Part shown: one piece after another, positions 12,217 through 24,837 of the stretch | How the letters are laid out: each line of letters opens with the position of its first letter | Position numbering within the stretch: the first letter of the stretch is position 1 | DNA from: Acholoe squamosa | Lineage: Eukaryota; Annelida; Polychaeta; Phyllodocida; Polynoidae | Length of the DNA stretch: 64,000 nucleotides | Assembly: GCA_949317995.1 (NCBI GenBank) | Contig: OX439035.1 | Coordinates: 79,919,959-79,983,958 of the forward strand | Reading direction: 5' to 3' | The notes under the pieces: generated by a model | What the model saw: the letters and a program-made list of their open reading frames with translations, nothing else | Told to the model about the DNA's origin: nothing | Database searches by the model: none | Translations under genes and position numbers: made by a program

Positions 12217-13241
12217 CTGAAAATATCAAATAATTTGATATTAATTCTCCTTGCATTATCAGCCATTTTTGTCGGATTTTTTTTCAGTCAGAAAACCATT
12301 ATCTGCAAGCAACTATCACATTTCAAAATCCACAGGACATCTTTTACCCCCTTTGTCTGCCGATTATGCATTATCGGCCCTAGGATCGGCCGACGATGGC
12401 CCTGTGGACTATGGGTATTAGGGACTTAGGTTCCTTTCCTCCTTTTTGTAGACGACGCATCGGTTAGTAGAAAAAACTGCCGCATAGCTCAGGCCTTATG
12501 TGAGGAATGTTTGCAAAAAAATTGTACCTGATGCCAGTAAGACCAATAGTCCACTGGGTCTCTTCGGTCGTTTTTGTGTAGGAAATGTATGGCCAAAGTG
12601 GGACGAAGTGGACTATTCCTCTTAGGCTCCTGCTATTTTGGCTCTTGTAAGGCTTCGGTACACATGCACAATGTGGAAATAATTTTTTGAGGTGGCTGAA
12701 CTGCTAGCTATCCCTACTTAGAACTATGCTGTAATTCGAAGAAAAAGAAGTACCTCTTAATGTGGTAAAGTCTATCGACTAGTGTTTCAAAAAGAAGTGA
12801 AAAGAGCAACGTGTAAAAACAACAACAAACAAACCAAGAACTCCCCTTTCGGAAACAAAAAAGAAAATGAGAGGATTCAGGGAAAATAGACTACACGTAT
12901 TTTAGTTACAGTGTTACAAACTTATTTTCAGAAGATCAGATGTTTGAAGCAATGCTATTTTAAGAATAAATCTTAAAACAAAATGTCAAGAGGGTTAATT
13001 TAGCCTCGTGGGATCTCTCTGTTTCATAATCATCTAGTCCTAAAACCACAGTCAATAACCTTTTGTTTATAAGCCATCAAACACTCTCATTAATATGAGG
13101 AACATCCTGAAAGACAATTTTTCTATTAGGCGTGGGCTTCAAGATGTGGCTTTTGATCTGAATAATTTTGCTGATAAAGCTGTTTTTTATGTGTATGATA
13201 CTACACGGCATTTGAAAATGGAAGTAGCAAGGCGCTTATGA

Positions 13242-13243
<2 letters not shown>

Positions 13244-13320
<77 letters not shown>
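13244..13320. repeat. (TA)n microsatellite
   Basis: Uninterrupted TA dinucleotide tract of about 77 bp. Confidence 0.95.
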
Positions 13321-13325
<5 letters not shown>

Positions 13326-13367
13326 TAACTACCCTTTTCAAATTTATCTGATAAGGTCAGATGTCAC

Positions 13368-13479
13368 CTTGTGGGTTGTTGTATAAAATCAGCACCTTTC
13401 AAAGACAGATCAAGGATATTAATTTCATCCGTGATTTCAGTTTGATTGCCAGGAAAATCGGGAATAAATTGCACAATGC
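13368..13479 (-). CDS. Candidate exon, minus strand, unknown protein
   Basis: An acceptor TTCTTATTGCAG and a donor CACAAG|GTGACA enclose 112 bases (2+108+2), open in a single frame and read on the minus strand. The peptide is well mixed and protein-like (FIPDFPGNQTEITDEINI, LSLKGADF), unlike the low-complexity translations around it. No family is recognised. Next downstream on this strand is the 12073-12216 candidate, but the phases (2 out, 1 in) require an unseen exon between them. Confidence 0.45.
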
Positions 13480-14800
13480 CTGCAATAAGAATTTTAAAAA
13501 AAAAGTCCACCCCCTCCAGCCCACACACCAGTAATGATGACCACCAGGTACACCTGCATATTATACTTTTATAGCAGCACCAGGCGAGGGTATGACTACA
13601 CTGAGACAGTCCCCAGGTCCAGGCCCCAGGATAGATACAATGGCTGACCTGGTTGGCTGTTGGTGGTTTATAGATTAACATAGCAGAGTGTATCAACAGG
13701 AAGGTCGTACCTCATCGTTGATCCACTGTTTCCCTGTGGTTGGGTGAGGAGTAAACAGTGTCATTGAGTGGGGGTAGGGGTTGGGGTGGGGTAGAACCAA
13801 TATGCGGGCATCATCAAAGTTCTCCATCTCTCTTGAGCAGCAGCAGTGTCTCCCTCACCCCTCTTGTATTCTCGTGTAGCCCTATCAGGCCTATGCATGT
13901 GCGGGCTGTAGGTTCTAACCCCGGGGTTCTAACTATCAGCCTGTGCGTGTGGTACAGCAGGCGCGACAGTAGGTCATCTCGTACTGTACTCTAGCTATGG
14001 CCTATGCTATTAACCAGATGCTAAACCATGCCTGGCCACCACGATACCAGTCCAGATGGCGCTGCTGATGGCCGAGGATCTTATGATCTCAGATATACCA
14101 CCCGTATCTTCAGCTTCCATCATGAGAGTGGCTGCTTCAGGCACGATGTTCCTCACTTTATGAAGCTGGCACATTTGTAAGAGGGTAATTGTCGTGCATT
14201 CACAGCCTCAAAATGATGTATCTGGTATATATTTTCGAGGGTCATGTTAATGAAGAAGGGCCCACAAGATTATCATTGCAATGTAAACCATATAATACAT
14301 GTCTATGGTTCAATATTGAAGCCATCATGTCACTCATATGGACTTCGACACCGTGGTCTTGGAATATAGGTTCATGGACTCATTAACAGGATGTCAGATG
14401 TATCACTTAAGGGGTTAATTCCACCAGTGCGTTTTGCCTTGAGGATGCACATCCTTCGGCCGCAGAGAGTAAACTTTATACAGTGGATTTTGATCTCCAG
14501 CCTACTAGTAGTCCCCTCACTGCCTCTTCATCTTTACATGGGCGTGTAAAGCAGGGGGGGGGCAGTGGGGACATGTCCCCCCCCCCCCCCACTTTTGGCC
14601 AACTCCTCAAAAGGTCAAAACTAAAAGGTCAAGCAAAGGGAGGTCAAAAATTGCAACAAAAAAAAAAAACTGGTCCCACCCACTCTGAAACTGCTTCCCA
14701 CGCCCCTAATATAGGCCCCGGCTTCGCGGGCCTTACTTAGGATTTCAGCAACCCAAACCCACCGACATTAGTAACACAAATCTTCTAAAATTAACACTAA
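13480..14800. other. Intergenic, no gene supported
   Basis: Contains GT-rich and C-run low-complexity segments (14556-14591) and an A run near 14658. Nothing else was recognised. Confidence 0.4.
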
Positions 14801-14966
14801 GGGGAGTGATCATTTTTTAACGACAGGGGCGGGGTGGATTTGCGCACTCGAGGATCAAAGGCTTTCTCCCCTCAGAGGGGTTGAAAAATTTTTGCCCCCC
14901 CCCCCCTGTCAAGGGACCAAGGAAAAATTGCTCCCTTCCCCCTGGTGTTAAAAAGTGATTACTCCT
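14801..14966. mobile_element. Diverged Harbinger-like MITE
   Basis: The left end GGGGAGTGATCATTTTTTAA and right end TTAAAAAGTGATTACTCCT are imperfect inverted repeats related to the TIRs of the element at 1688. TAA flanks both sides (14798-14800, 14967-14969). The C-rich interior resembles the longer copies but is shorter. Confidence 0.6.
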
Positions 14967-16177
14967 TAAGTCAAGACCCATTTACTCCTACATACCACCC
15001 CTCCCCCCTACATGCCTGCCTCCCTTTGGTCACGCTCCACCTGAGTGGGCTGGGGTGTGAAGTGGGCCCAAGGAAGTGGGTTACGGGTATGTGCAGTGAG
15101 GCCTACTCGGACGCCTACTCGGTCTCAGGTAGGACCAAACTGGCGGGCCCTCGAACGTCCGATGCATTCCTTACAATATAGATCCTGTGACGTTGCAAGG
15201 GAGGTTGAATTAGGACCAGGAGTTTGCCAGCTGGCTCTAGTGTGTCCCAGTGCTGTAGCTGTAGGAGGAGGTTGACAAAACAGAGCGGGTGCCGCATACT
15301 CCAGCTGCATAGTTGCGGTGGTGGTGGGTGGCGGCGTCATAGCAGTGTCGGCGGTGCTGTGGTGGTGCAGCAGTGGTGGCAATACGCCCCACGGCCGAGC
15401 ACTGTGTCGGTGCAGTTGGCGGACAGAGGGACAGGGACTACGACGTATGGAGACATGCAGGCCTCGGACTGGGCATCATTTAGGCAGAGCAACTGTTCCA
15501 GCAGCTCGTAAGGGATAGCTCCTATATGTATGGTGCCTGATGGTTACTGTTGAGGTGGGCGATGGACATGTGTTACCTGTACAGGTGCCCTCCTGTAGTA
15601 TGGAGTAGGTCTATACATGTGTTTGGTATTGCTACATACCTTACGGCCTAGGAGCAGGAACATCTGCAGGAGTACGGTGGGCCTTACGACTACACTTCCA
15701 CACCAGTGTTTCTGTAGGTAGACTGTACCTGATTACAATTCGTGAAAAAGACAGGTGGTGTACCGGAGCGTGACCACCCCACCCCGACCTTAGTACCATC
15801 TTGTGACGGAGCATTACGTCATAGACTGTGACAATACGTGCAGCTCATATACCAGCCGCATAAGAAGGGTAGTATACACACACCTGGCCGTGAGGAGGTG
15901 GAGCTGCTCTCAGAGGGAGACAGGGACTCTTCTCCAGGCACCTAGAGCACAGCATCAGCAGCATTGCCTGCCCTGTGCTGCTGCCACCAATGTACATCGA
16001 TCCTTGATGTTCACACTGGAGGAGGAGTAGCAGGAGAAGAAGAAGTGAGCTGTGTGGTAGGGCCTTGTGTAGCAGCAACAGGAGGAGGAATCCCAAAGGG
16101 GGGGGGGGAGACTCCACACTCAGTCCCCTCCCGGCGCGTGTCAGGCGTGCTGGGCGGGCCGCCCCTCCTCTTGCACC
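14967..16177 (+). promoter_or_regulatory. GC-rich region upstream of first exon
   Basis: From about 15.0 kb the sequence becomes noticeably richer in G and C, with GGTGGTGG, GGAGGAGG and CAGCAGCAG runs and many CpGs. It leads directly to the CACCATGG start at 16178. I infer a promoter and 5' untranslated region. The short frames inside are low-complexity and overlap on both strands, so I do not call them genes. Confidence 0.4.
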
Positions 16178-16714
16178 ATGGCAATGCTCAAGGTGTTCAG
16201 CCAGAAATTCTCACTGGGTTCCAGCAATGCAGGAGGTTGCCTCAGTTGGTGCTTTGGTTCTGGTCAGCAGACCAGGAAGCCTGATAAGAACGAGTACGAG
16301 GACCCTAACGGTGCCGTTAGTGGCACAGGGAACAATACACCCCCGCCTGCATACCCAGAGCATATGCACGATGATGACAGTGAAGCGGGTAGTAGAGTAA
16401 ATGAGATTGCACTGGGTGTGGACGCCCTGAGCAGCTCAGGACACAGGGGGGATGTTCTGGACGGTGACCCCTACACAAAGAATGATACTCTACAACTTAA
16501 GAACAGACGAGTGATACCTAACGGCCAGCCGTGTAGTGACCTCTCAGAAACAGACTCAAGGAAGGGTAAGCGTTCAGGGAAGTCGAGGCTGAATGCCTCA
16601 GTCTCAGAGAAAGGGAGTGACTCAGAACATAGAAAGGGGTCATTGAGGGACTCCTCCCATTCTTCTGTAAGACCCGATTCAACATCCTCAGTCTCAGACA
16701 ACGCGCGCCGAATG
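16178..16714 (+). CDS. Probable first coding exon of an unknown gene
   Basis: The start is a good Kozak match (CACCATGG). The frame runs 179 codons to an ATG|GTAGGC donor at 16714 (phase 0). A stronger donor, AAGG|GTAAGC at 16565, would end it in phase 1 after 129 codons. That earlier site matches the phase-1 acceptor of the exon at 41176, so both may be used. The product is hydrophilic: an N-terminal segment with a Cys-containing stretch (SWCFGSGQQ), a PPPAYPEH proline patch, then Ser/Asp/Arg-rich sequence (SEKGSDSEHRKG, SSHSSVRPDS) that looks disordered. No domain is recognised. It could be the start of the gene whose exons lie at 41-53 kb; that link is inferred from strand, composition and phase. 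Confidence 0.5.
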
Positions 16715-18721
16715 GTAGGCATTGGTTATAGAAGTCGAACACTTAGTTATCATAAACTTTGACACCTTTACTTCTGCATTCTGTGGGGGGAAAACACGCT
16801 TTTACATAATACAAGTGTACCCACCTCCCAGAATGATCATAACTAGTAAGATAATTACCTTCCAATATAAATCCACTGGGACAAGATACCCTAATCCTTA
16901 CTTGCAGGTTACTATTGATTTGTACATGGGCCTAACTCCTTGAGGAATCATGCACTGCTCTTAAGATGCTTCTAATGTAATAAATCCCTAGCCTTAGATC
17001 TTCACCCATTCACTGGATCCTCGGTCAAGGAGTCAGACTAGAATAATTATTGACCTCCTGCTACTGGGTAATACTGGCACCTGGTGAGGTGTTGATATCC
17101 TCCACGGTCGGCTGGATCCACCTTGCTCCATGGCAGCCAGTGTAGGTGATCGATGGGAGTGTGCAATTGTGCTGACATGGCAGATTACATAGCACCCAGA
17201 CTAGGATATGATTATATAATCACATAAACCCTAGCGATGCAGCAATTATCCCCCTGGTTGATCTAACTAAATTCCCCATAGAATGGACGGGATGGTGATA
17301 ATACTGATATAGCACTCTGTGTAGTGAACTGATAATCGGCTATAGGGCATGCTATAACTTTTTCTATACGCACCTACTGCATTTTAGTTCAGAGGTGAGA
17401 TAGTACATTTAGAATGGCCAAGACAGATTGTTGCAGTAGCACATCATTATGTAGGGAACTTCAGAGTGGTCCTGGAAATATACATATTAAGTCAGACCTA
17501 GTATATGTCATTTGACCTGTTATATGGCGTAATACATGCACGATTTGCGAAAGTTGATGGCAAATACTTGGGTTAATGCATATAGACCTAATTCTTAAAC
17601 CAGGTTTTTGTTCATGCTGTTAATAGGCTGTTAAACCGATTTCACTCAACCATAAATGACACCTAATCTTTATGTACCCTGACTACCCCTCACCATCATG
17701 CAACCTGTTGTCACCAAATACCTTCCCGCTGTCCCATATAGAGATACCATATTTTATGTATGTCCTCGGTCACGCTTCATGAAAACATGAAAAGCTGTTT
17801 CCCTGAGATAAACACCTGCTTCTATACTATGTCATATATTCCATAATGGTGAAGGGGTCAATGTGCCAGCATATCCATCTGGAAAATGATTAGCTTTACT
17901 TCGACAGTTTCACACCTGGCCGTTTTCCAAACGCCCGACCAACATTAAATCTGTTTAAGGGGTCAGAAAAGAGGTAAGGGGATGGATGTATGCCTTGTTT
18001 TCCTCCTGATCCCCCCTACACACCTGTGCTGGAGTGAACAGCTCAGGTGTACTACTCCTAAGGCTATAAGTCTGCATATATACCACCATTTAGTCTGCCT
18101 ATTGCTGGCACACACCAGCAGACGACAAGAGATCGATTTTCGCGCGTAGAATGACACACTAACCAGGTGGCACTGGTCTGACATTCATATTTGATATACG
18201 TACACCGGAGTCCATGTCCTTGGCCTCTCAATGGACTCGCTGCTGGCCCTATTGATCCTTGATCCTATTGAGGCGGTAACCTGCCGTTTGATCCCTCCTA
18301 GTGATGTCCACTTTACCCTCACATGGCCAAGGTATCACGTGTAGAGTGTAGAACATCTAGACGTGGATAAAGGTCTGCTAGAGTAAAATCATTCTATCCC
18401 ATTTATTTACATTATGTTGTTGTTTTTATATGTGTTTTTTTATGTCTTTTTTGTGTGTGGGTTTTGTTATTGTTTTTCGTTGTTTTTTTTTGGGGGGGTG
18501 GTTGTTGCTTTGGGGGTGAATAGATCTGTCAAGGAATGTGTTGAAACTCGTGCATATGCCGATCCACATAGTTTTGCCATGACGATTTGTGTGGTCCCTC
18601 AAACCGATACCAGGTAAATGATAGCTCTGAAACTAAAATTAACTCTGTGTAAATTATGCTTGACCCAACATCCACAAAGGACTAAAATAGACCAAGGTCT
18701 TATCATCTACGTCATCCTCCC
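16715..18721. other. Intronic or intergenic, no feature seen
   Basis: No further coding segment or repeat was recognised up to the first SINE; T-rich and G-run tracts occur near 18.42-18.50 kb. Confidence 0.4.
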
Positions 18722-18910
18722 GGGCTTCCCTAGCCCACTTAAAAGGGTCTATATCTGCTCTTTCTTATCCTCTCTGGATGTGTGTGGTGCACATATGCAC
18801 GGGTACTGACACTTTCCTCTGTGAAATTGTGTAATGTAGTTCTCGCCATGAATATGACCTTAGCTGTCGAAATGGCGTTAAACAACTATTACTCACTCAC
18901 TTACTCACTC
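18722..18910 (+). mobile_element. SINE, CTCA-tailed family, copy 1
   Basis: The head is GGGCTTCCCTAGCCCACTTA. The conserved 3' part includes GCCATGAATATGACCTTAGC and ATGGCGTTAAACA, followed by ACTCACTCAC repeats. A 13-bp target duplication, ACGTCATCCTCCC, flanks it (18709-18721 and 18911-18923), which shows retroposition. Other copies lie at 38806, 47759, 49214 and, truncated, 28975; all are in the same orientation. No clear tRNA-type A and B boxes were seen. Confidence 0.85.
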
Positions 18911-18974
18911 ACGTCATCCTCCCACTACTGCATCACAAACACTCTTCACAGTAAAGGTATGAAGAGACAAGAGT

Positions 18975-19078
<104 letters not shown>

Positions 19079-19678
19079 TTTTATACAAAAGTAATGTAGG
19101 CCCCTATTAATAATGACTATCATTTTGTCCCCATGTATTACGCAGGCTTATAAAACTATAACTTTGGAGAAACTCTTTTAAATGCTGTTCTTGCATGTGA
19201 GCTATCCATCAGTCACATAGTCCAATCCCATATCCGATATCGTGAAACTAGGTGAGGATACCCGACAGGACACTACACCCACCCTCAATAAACCCTCTAC
19301 CCTCCAGATCGCCCACTCTCTCCCCTGAGCGGGCCCCTATTGGGGCTTGTGGGGGAGGGGAAGAGAAGGAATACATGTACCCCACTTCCTTGTTGCCAAA
19401 CCCAAGGAAGGCTGTAATCCTGTAGGTGTAGATGCCCCTAACAGGTTTGCGAACTGAGACGAATTTAGAACCAACCCCACACATTCTTTCGTCCACCTCC
19501 CGATGTAAGATTTGCAATACATGCACTACCAACATCATCTTCACTCCAAGAGTGGATATGGATTGCCGCCTTGATGTTATCCATCTGTGTAAAATCGTAA
19601 ATGTGCTCTTGCATTGAAGCTCAGCCTAGGTATATGACTATTGGAGTTTCTGGCAATTATATCAGGCTCGTAGTAGAT
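19079..19678. other. No gene seen
   Basis: A minus-strand frame at 19248-19544 is open, but low-scoring by eye and without motifs. Confidence 0.4.
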
Positions 19679-19705
19679 AAACTATGGGTTAACCAGGTTA
19701 CGTGC

Positions 19706-19766
<61 letters not shown>

Positions 19767-19791
19767 CGTAACCTGTTTAAAACCATAGTTT
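19679..19791. repeat. Inverted repeat around a (TA)n core
   Basis: The arms AAACTATGGGTTAACCAGGT (19679 on) and the imperfect reverse complement ending at 19791 flank roughly 55 bp of AT repeats. This is either a small hairpin MITE whose loop expanded as a microsatellite, or a cruciform-prone site. Confidence 0.7.
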
Positions 19792-20241
19792 ATACATTAT
19801 TATACAATGGACATAGCTTGCCACAGTTCACCCGTATCCATAGAACTACATGCCCTTTACATTTAAATATGGTAGGCATGGCAGGGGGTTCAATTTATTT
19901 TATTTTTTTTAATTCAAAAAGCAGAATATAAAAAATTCGTTTTTATTAGGTTTTCATATGGGTTTGATAACCAAATTCATCATGTTGATATGCTGTCTGG
20001 AACAGGTTTTTCACTGAGAATGGCCCTGAATCTGCCCAAACATGGGTTCCTGGTAAGAATCTAAGAAAATGAAAATATTTTCATAGAGCTATCTACTACC
20101 TGTCACAACAAAGCCCAACATTTTCCCTTTATGTATTAGTTGGATTTATCTTCCTAATGTCAATAGTTTTTGTACAGGAGGTGATTGTGTACAGGCTGTC
20201 AGAGGGCTTTTTCAATTATACTGATAAAAAAGTACACTTGC

Positions 20242-20401
20242 CATCTTTTATATAAATGGTCAGAAATCATTGAATTCTCAATGGATTTTAATGTTGTTTG
20301 ATATTCCATGTAGGAAAAACATTCTACTATCACATCATTGATTGCTTTAGAGATGCTATGATGGTTTCTTAAGAGCGGGGAAGTGGACATAGCCAAAACT
20401 T
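20242..20401 (-). CDS. Candidate exon with LisH-like motif
   Basis: On the minus strand the frame is open from a GGGGCAG acceptor at 20401 to a possible GC-type donor (GATG|GCAAGT) at 20242, 2+156+2 bases. The segment INDVIVECFSYMEY followed by QTTLKSIENS fits the LisH pattern, with hydrophobic residues at the usual spacing, an aromatic pair and T-L-x-x-I. LisH is a short helical dimerisation motif found in centrosomal, ciliary and microtubule-linked proteins. An ATG at 20390 could instead be the start codon of a first exon. The phase-1 start fits the phase-1 end of the candidate at 26260-26390. No gene name can be given. Confidence 0.4.
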
Positions 20402-21977
20402 CTGCCCCTGCCTTGTGTTAGAACATACTTTCCCACAAACACTGCTATGCTCGAATTAGGGCACACAAAACATTTTTTAACATAAAAATAATTACTTTCC
20501 ATCACCTATATAGTGGTTAGGGAGTATCACTCATTTTGTAATTTTTCTAGCATAACTAAACTTTCAAACTGTGAAATATGTCTGTCATATTTTTTTTTTT
20601 CTAATCAAAAGTATGGCCTGATACTGAAACTAGAGGTGTTGTAGGCAATCATAGCATTTGGAATCATGTAAATATCATTATAGGTTCTCCTCCAGGGTGG
20701 GGGCAAAGTTGACCTTACCCAGATACAAACACTCGGGCAGAAATGGCTGCCAGGGCCTGCCCAGCGTTTGTCACGCCAACTACTGTATACTGCCATGCCT
20801 AAATATGGTATGTCTTAAAGTGATAAAATACATGTTCCCAAACCACATTCCAGCATCACCACATGGAGAGTGGTTTAACCATAAATGTATTTGGTTGGTG
20901 TTAAGTCACATTGCTATTTATACAGTTGGTAAAACTGCCACCGTCTTATTTAGAAGACTGTTTTATTCAAGAATGTAATCAACTTAGGCTTTAATTTCAT
21001 AATATAATCAACGTAGGAGAAACTTATTCTTAAAAAGTAGATGTTGAAGTGCATTTAGCTCCGACGTGAGATTGTCACAATGACTGAAGAAATGGTGACT
21101 ACCGGTATTAGGCTTTGTTTTATCAACGTAATGGGAGCACCAGCAGTTTTGCAGTGGGTGCTTCGACTGTGTCCCTTTTTTCTCAGTTGTAACTCCAGTT
21201 CCATTTAAAGTAAGGATTCTTTTTTTCTATGCACAACCATCACGGAAGAAGCACAGCCTTTACATTGTTCTATATGTGATTGATGTACGTGCATTGGATC
21301 AGTATCTTTAACCCAAGCAAGGTGTCAGGCAGATTGCATTCATATGTTCAACTCTTCTCTTTATGTCACACGAAAGAAAATTTGGCAATAATATTGAGAT
21401 GCTACCGATGTGAACACACGCCGACCATCGTGATATAACTGTAGTTTTGACAAAGCATGTCCCATATGAATGGTATGCAATAAAAAAGAAAGGAAAATAA
21501 AAAAAAGTGTTGTAAGTTATTCTACTTTCGATATGACGACCAGTACAGTGCAATACTGAGGCCTAATCTTTAAGATAACCCATTAATGCCTGATAGAAAG
21601 GAAGGAATTAGTAGTCAGTAGTGGTACAACATGTGTGGTAACGGCCTGCTCTGGAGGAGAGTGTTGGGTTTCAGATGTTGGTAGATTACGACAAGTCCCG
21701 ATGGGGTGATACAGTAAAGTCATTGCATCTCATTGCTCAGGAACTAATAATCAATGCTGCTGAGAGAGGACCGTCACAGCTAATGAATTTAACAGTAAAT
21801 ATCTAATTGTGTCGATGATTGATGTCAGTAACATGTTCTTTCGTTGGCAGTGCAAAGAAATTGTACACTTTACACATGTTTAGGCCTCCCTAACCTGTGT
21901 AATATTCTGAAAAGGCCAACGCGTATACGATGGTTGGAAATCAAAAGATGATACGATGGAAAAAGTACTGTTAGTAC
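20402..21977. other. No gene supported
   Basis: AT-rich sequence without recognisable exons or repeats. Confidence 0.4.
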
Positions 21978-22208
21978 ACTGAAAACCTGGAAGATCCTAA
22001 ACTAGTCAGCGGTGACCACTTTAGGTCCTCAAGTTGACGTCATCAGTATGACATACTGTCAGTATTGTCATACTGACGACTCAGGTCGTCAGGATGACGA
22101 CCTAAAGTCATCATTTTGACTACCTAAAGCTGTAGTTTTAGGTATTGTCAACTGGAGGACCTAAAGTCGTCACCACTGACTAGTTTCGGATTTTCCAGGT
22201 TTTCAGTG
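21978..22208. mobile_element. Mariner-type MITE (231 bp)
   Basis: Inverted ends of more than 50 bp begin CACTGAAAACCTGGAA, with the reverse complement at the right end. TA flanks both sides (21976-21977, 22209-22210). CACTG termini and TA duplication are typical of Tc1/mariner. The interior consists of further palindromic sub-repeats of the kind GACGACCTAAAGTCATCA and GTCATACTGACGAC, so the whole element can fold into one long hairpin. No coding capacity. Confidence 0.85.
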
Positions 22209-24321
22209 TACAACACACCTCTTTAAAACCAAGAGTGTTGAAGGGTTATTTTTTTACTACTTTTCTAACCAAATTACCTTGAGTAAACCAACTCGTAGTG
22301 CACGGCGCATGTTAAAACACTTGTATAGTGTAATTTTTTAGTAGCCTGTAATGGTAAAGGTGATTTTACAATCTTGGTCTGCAAGGGACTGGGTAAAATA
22401 CATACATTAATTCTGTTATTCCATGTACAAAACATATGCCTGTTATGGGCGTACACCACTTACCTGTATGTTCCATCGTGCTAAAGCACCCATCTTCCTC
22501 GTGCGTCATACGTTCTTTACCATACGATGTGCTCCCACTTATCGTATTAGGGTCACTTGGCGCAAATTACAGTAAATGCCATCATCTTCCACCTTTCTGC
22601 ACGGAAAAGCAAGAACAAAACCCTTAATGTTGAGACTTTAGTGTGCAAAATGCGATTAGGAAAGCTTGTTGATGGAGAAAAGAAAACACCTCATACTACT
22701 CCCGTGTTCTAGGGCAAAAAAAGATATATATGAAAAGGCTAGCTCTCGTAGAATAAAGCAGGTGTGTAATCAAGAAAAAGGCCAAGGGGCCTACAGAAAG
22801 ACAGGAAAAGAAGGTCGTTCATAGACCCACGGATTGTGTTTTTACAGTAGACAGGGCAAACTTTATTGATATCTCTCACACCCGATCTAGCAGTTAGGAG
22901 CATAGCGGCAACCTAGTGGCGCGTATACGCCTGGGGTTATGGCCCATTGCACCGACTACTCACACCCATTGGGTACCTCTCTCCTCCCTGCTGATGAGAT
23001 GGTGTGGTTACGATGTTGTCCGTGTGTAATGGGGTATCTAGGGAGGTTAAGACGTCTTCTCCTGATGTATATGTCTCAAATAGATAGGATGGGTCGTAGA
23101 TTAGGACAGAATGATGATATTACCGATGTATATCGTACACTGGCCTCCCCATCACTGGAATCCTCACATGCCCTCTCTGATATACTTCTCTATAGTACAA
23201 ATGTATATATTATGTATATGGACTGCAGTCCATCCCATCAGCCACCTGTAGTGCTGCTAATACAATGTAAAATACTGTGCTTTATAAAGGGTGACTCATA
23301 TCAGGTAACCACCTAATAGTCCATCCAGTACATTCCACCATTAGTGCAGCTCCCCTAATATCTCAATGCCCTTGTGGCAAAGTACACTGCTCACTCTTTT
23401 GAGAAAACCATTTGAACCATGACAGACCTGGCTCGGGACGTAAACACTAGTTTTTGATGAATTGAACACCGGTCATGTGTCGGTATCATGTTTCCCTACA
23501 GATGAGATCAGTTAAAAGAACTGCCTGCCAAATGACACGTTGTTGTCCTAGCCTTTACAGGTATGTGTTGGTAAATTATTAATCAAACCTCAGTCAACAT
23601 ATATATGTAAGCGTCCCTTCTCGATCCCGTAGAAGGGAAGTTCTCATAGTCTGTCACAAGATGCCCCAACTGTATCTGTTCCCAATATTTGAGCAATAGA
23701 CCTCCATAGATAGCAGCAATGTTCGTGAGGCTAAACTATTGAGATCCATACAAGTATGAGTGAAAAATGATGGGGAGTGTTCATGGTAATGGTAAGGCTA
23801 GACCATGAACGATGCCATTTATATGATACCAATCACGAAACAGATATTATTTATAGTCTCATCACATCGCCACAATATATAGACCTGACGAGCATCCATA
23901 TATAGACCCACAGGGGGCCCACCACCGCACTATGCGCCTATTTCCGATTTGATATATTAAAGTTGACTCGATTATAGATGATAATGTGTTTTGCTCCCTG
24001 ACTTCAATGTGGGTTACATCGACATGGTCTGAGTAGATCCTATCGCTCTATTTTCAACATGGGCCTTTAACTGTACCAACACACCAAACACCAGTGTTAG
24101 GCTTCTCCCTAGTAACTCAGTTTACTCTGTGCCAGAGTGGAACCCAGCTGCGTGCACATTGCCTTCAGCAAAGTCTCCCTTAGATGTAAGTAGTAGAAAC
24201 TATGGATTAACGGTGTGCCTTCAGGACACCTGCGTGAAAGGTGCTTCCATATTATTGACTCCTATACCAAGAACTGAGATGGGGATAGTCAGAAGACTTA
24301 GAAATATCAGAGTTCTACTAA
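22209..24321. other. No gene supported
   Basis: A plus-strand frame at 22939-23316 (125 codons) has unremarkable composition and no motif. No repeats were recognised. Confidence 0.4.
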
Positions 24322-24674
24322 GGGAGTGGTCAGTATTCATCAACAGGGGTTGGTTTTTGCATGGATTTTGTGTGGAAATTTGTTAACCCCCCCCCCGTGG
24401 TCAGAATTGTTAGTGCCCCCCCCCCCCTGCGCTGGGGGCGCAGAAGATTTTCACACCCCTCTTTGAACTACAGTGCACTGGCTTAAAAAAAACAAACATT
24501 GGCATTCTCCCACTTTAAGTCGCTAAAGAATGGATTAAGTCCTGATAACTCTTGAAAACTAAAGAAAATTAGAGGGTGAATGGAAAAGATGGAATCTAAA
24601 TGAAGGAAATGGAATGGCTTGTTCTGTGTATTCCTCTTTAATGTGAATGTGATAGTGGTAGAAGGGCATTCTTA

Positions 24675-24776
24675 ACTGAATAAGGGTCATCTTGACTATT
24701 GTAAATAGTTACTGAATAAGGGTCATTACCCTTATTCAGTAAATGTTTGTAATCATGAAGATGACCCTTATTCAGT
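24675..24776. repeat. Nested inverted repeat, ACTGAATAAGGGTCAT
   Basis: ACTGAATAAGGGTCATCTT at 24675 pairs with its exact reverse complement ending at 24776. A second internal pair (TTACTGAATAAGGGT / ACCCTTATTCAGTAA) lies inside, so two hairpins can form one within another. Confidence 0.75.
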
Positions 24777-24837
24777 AACTAAAAACCCATGATCTAGTTC
24801 TATTTGAAACATTTTTTATCATCCTTATTGAGTTGCA

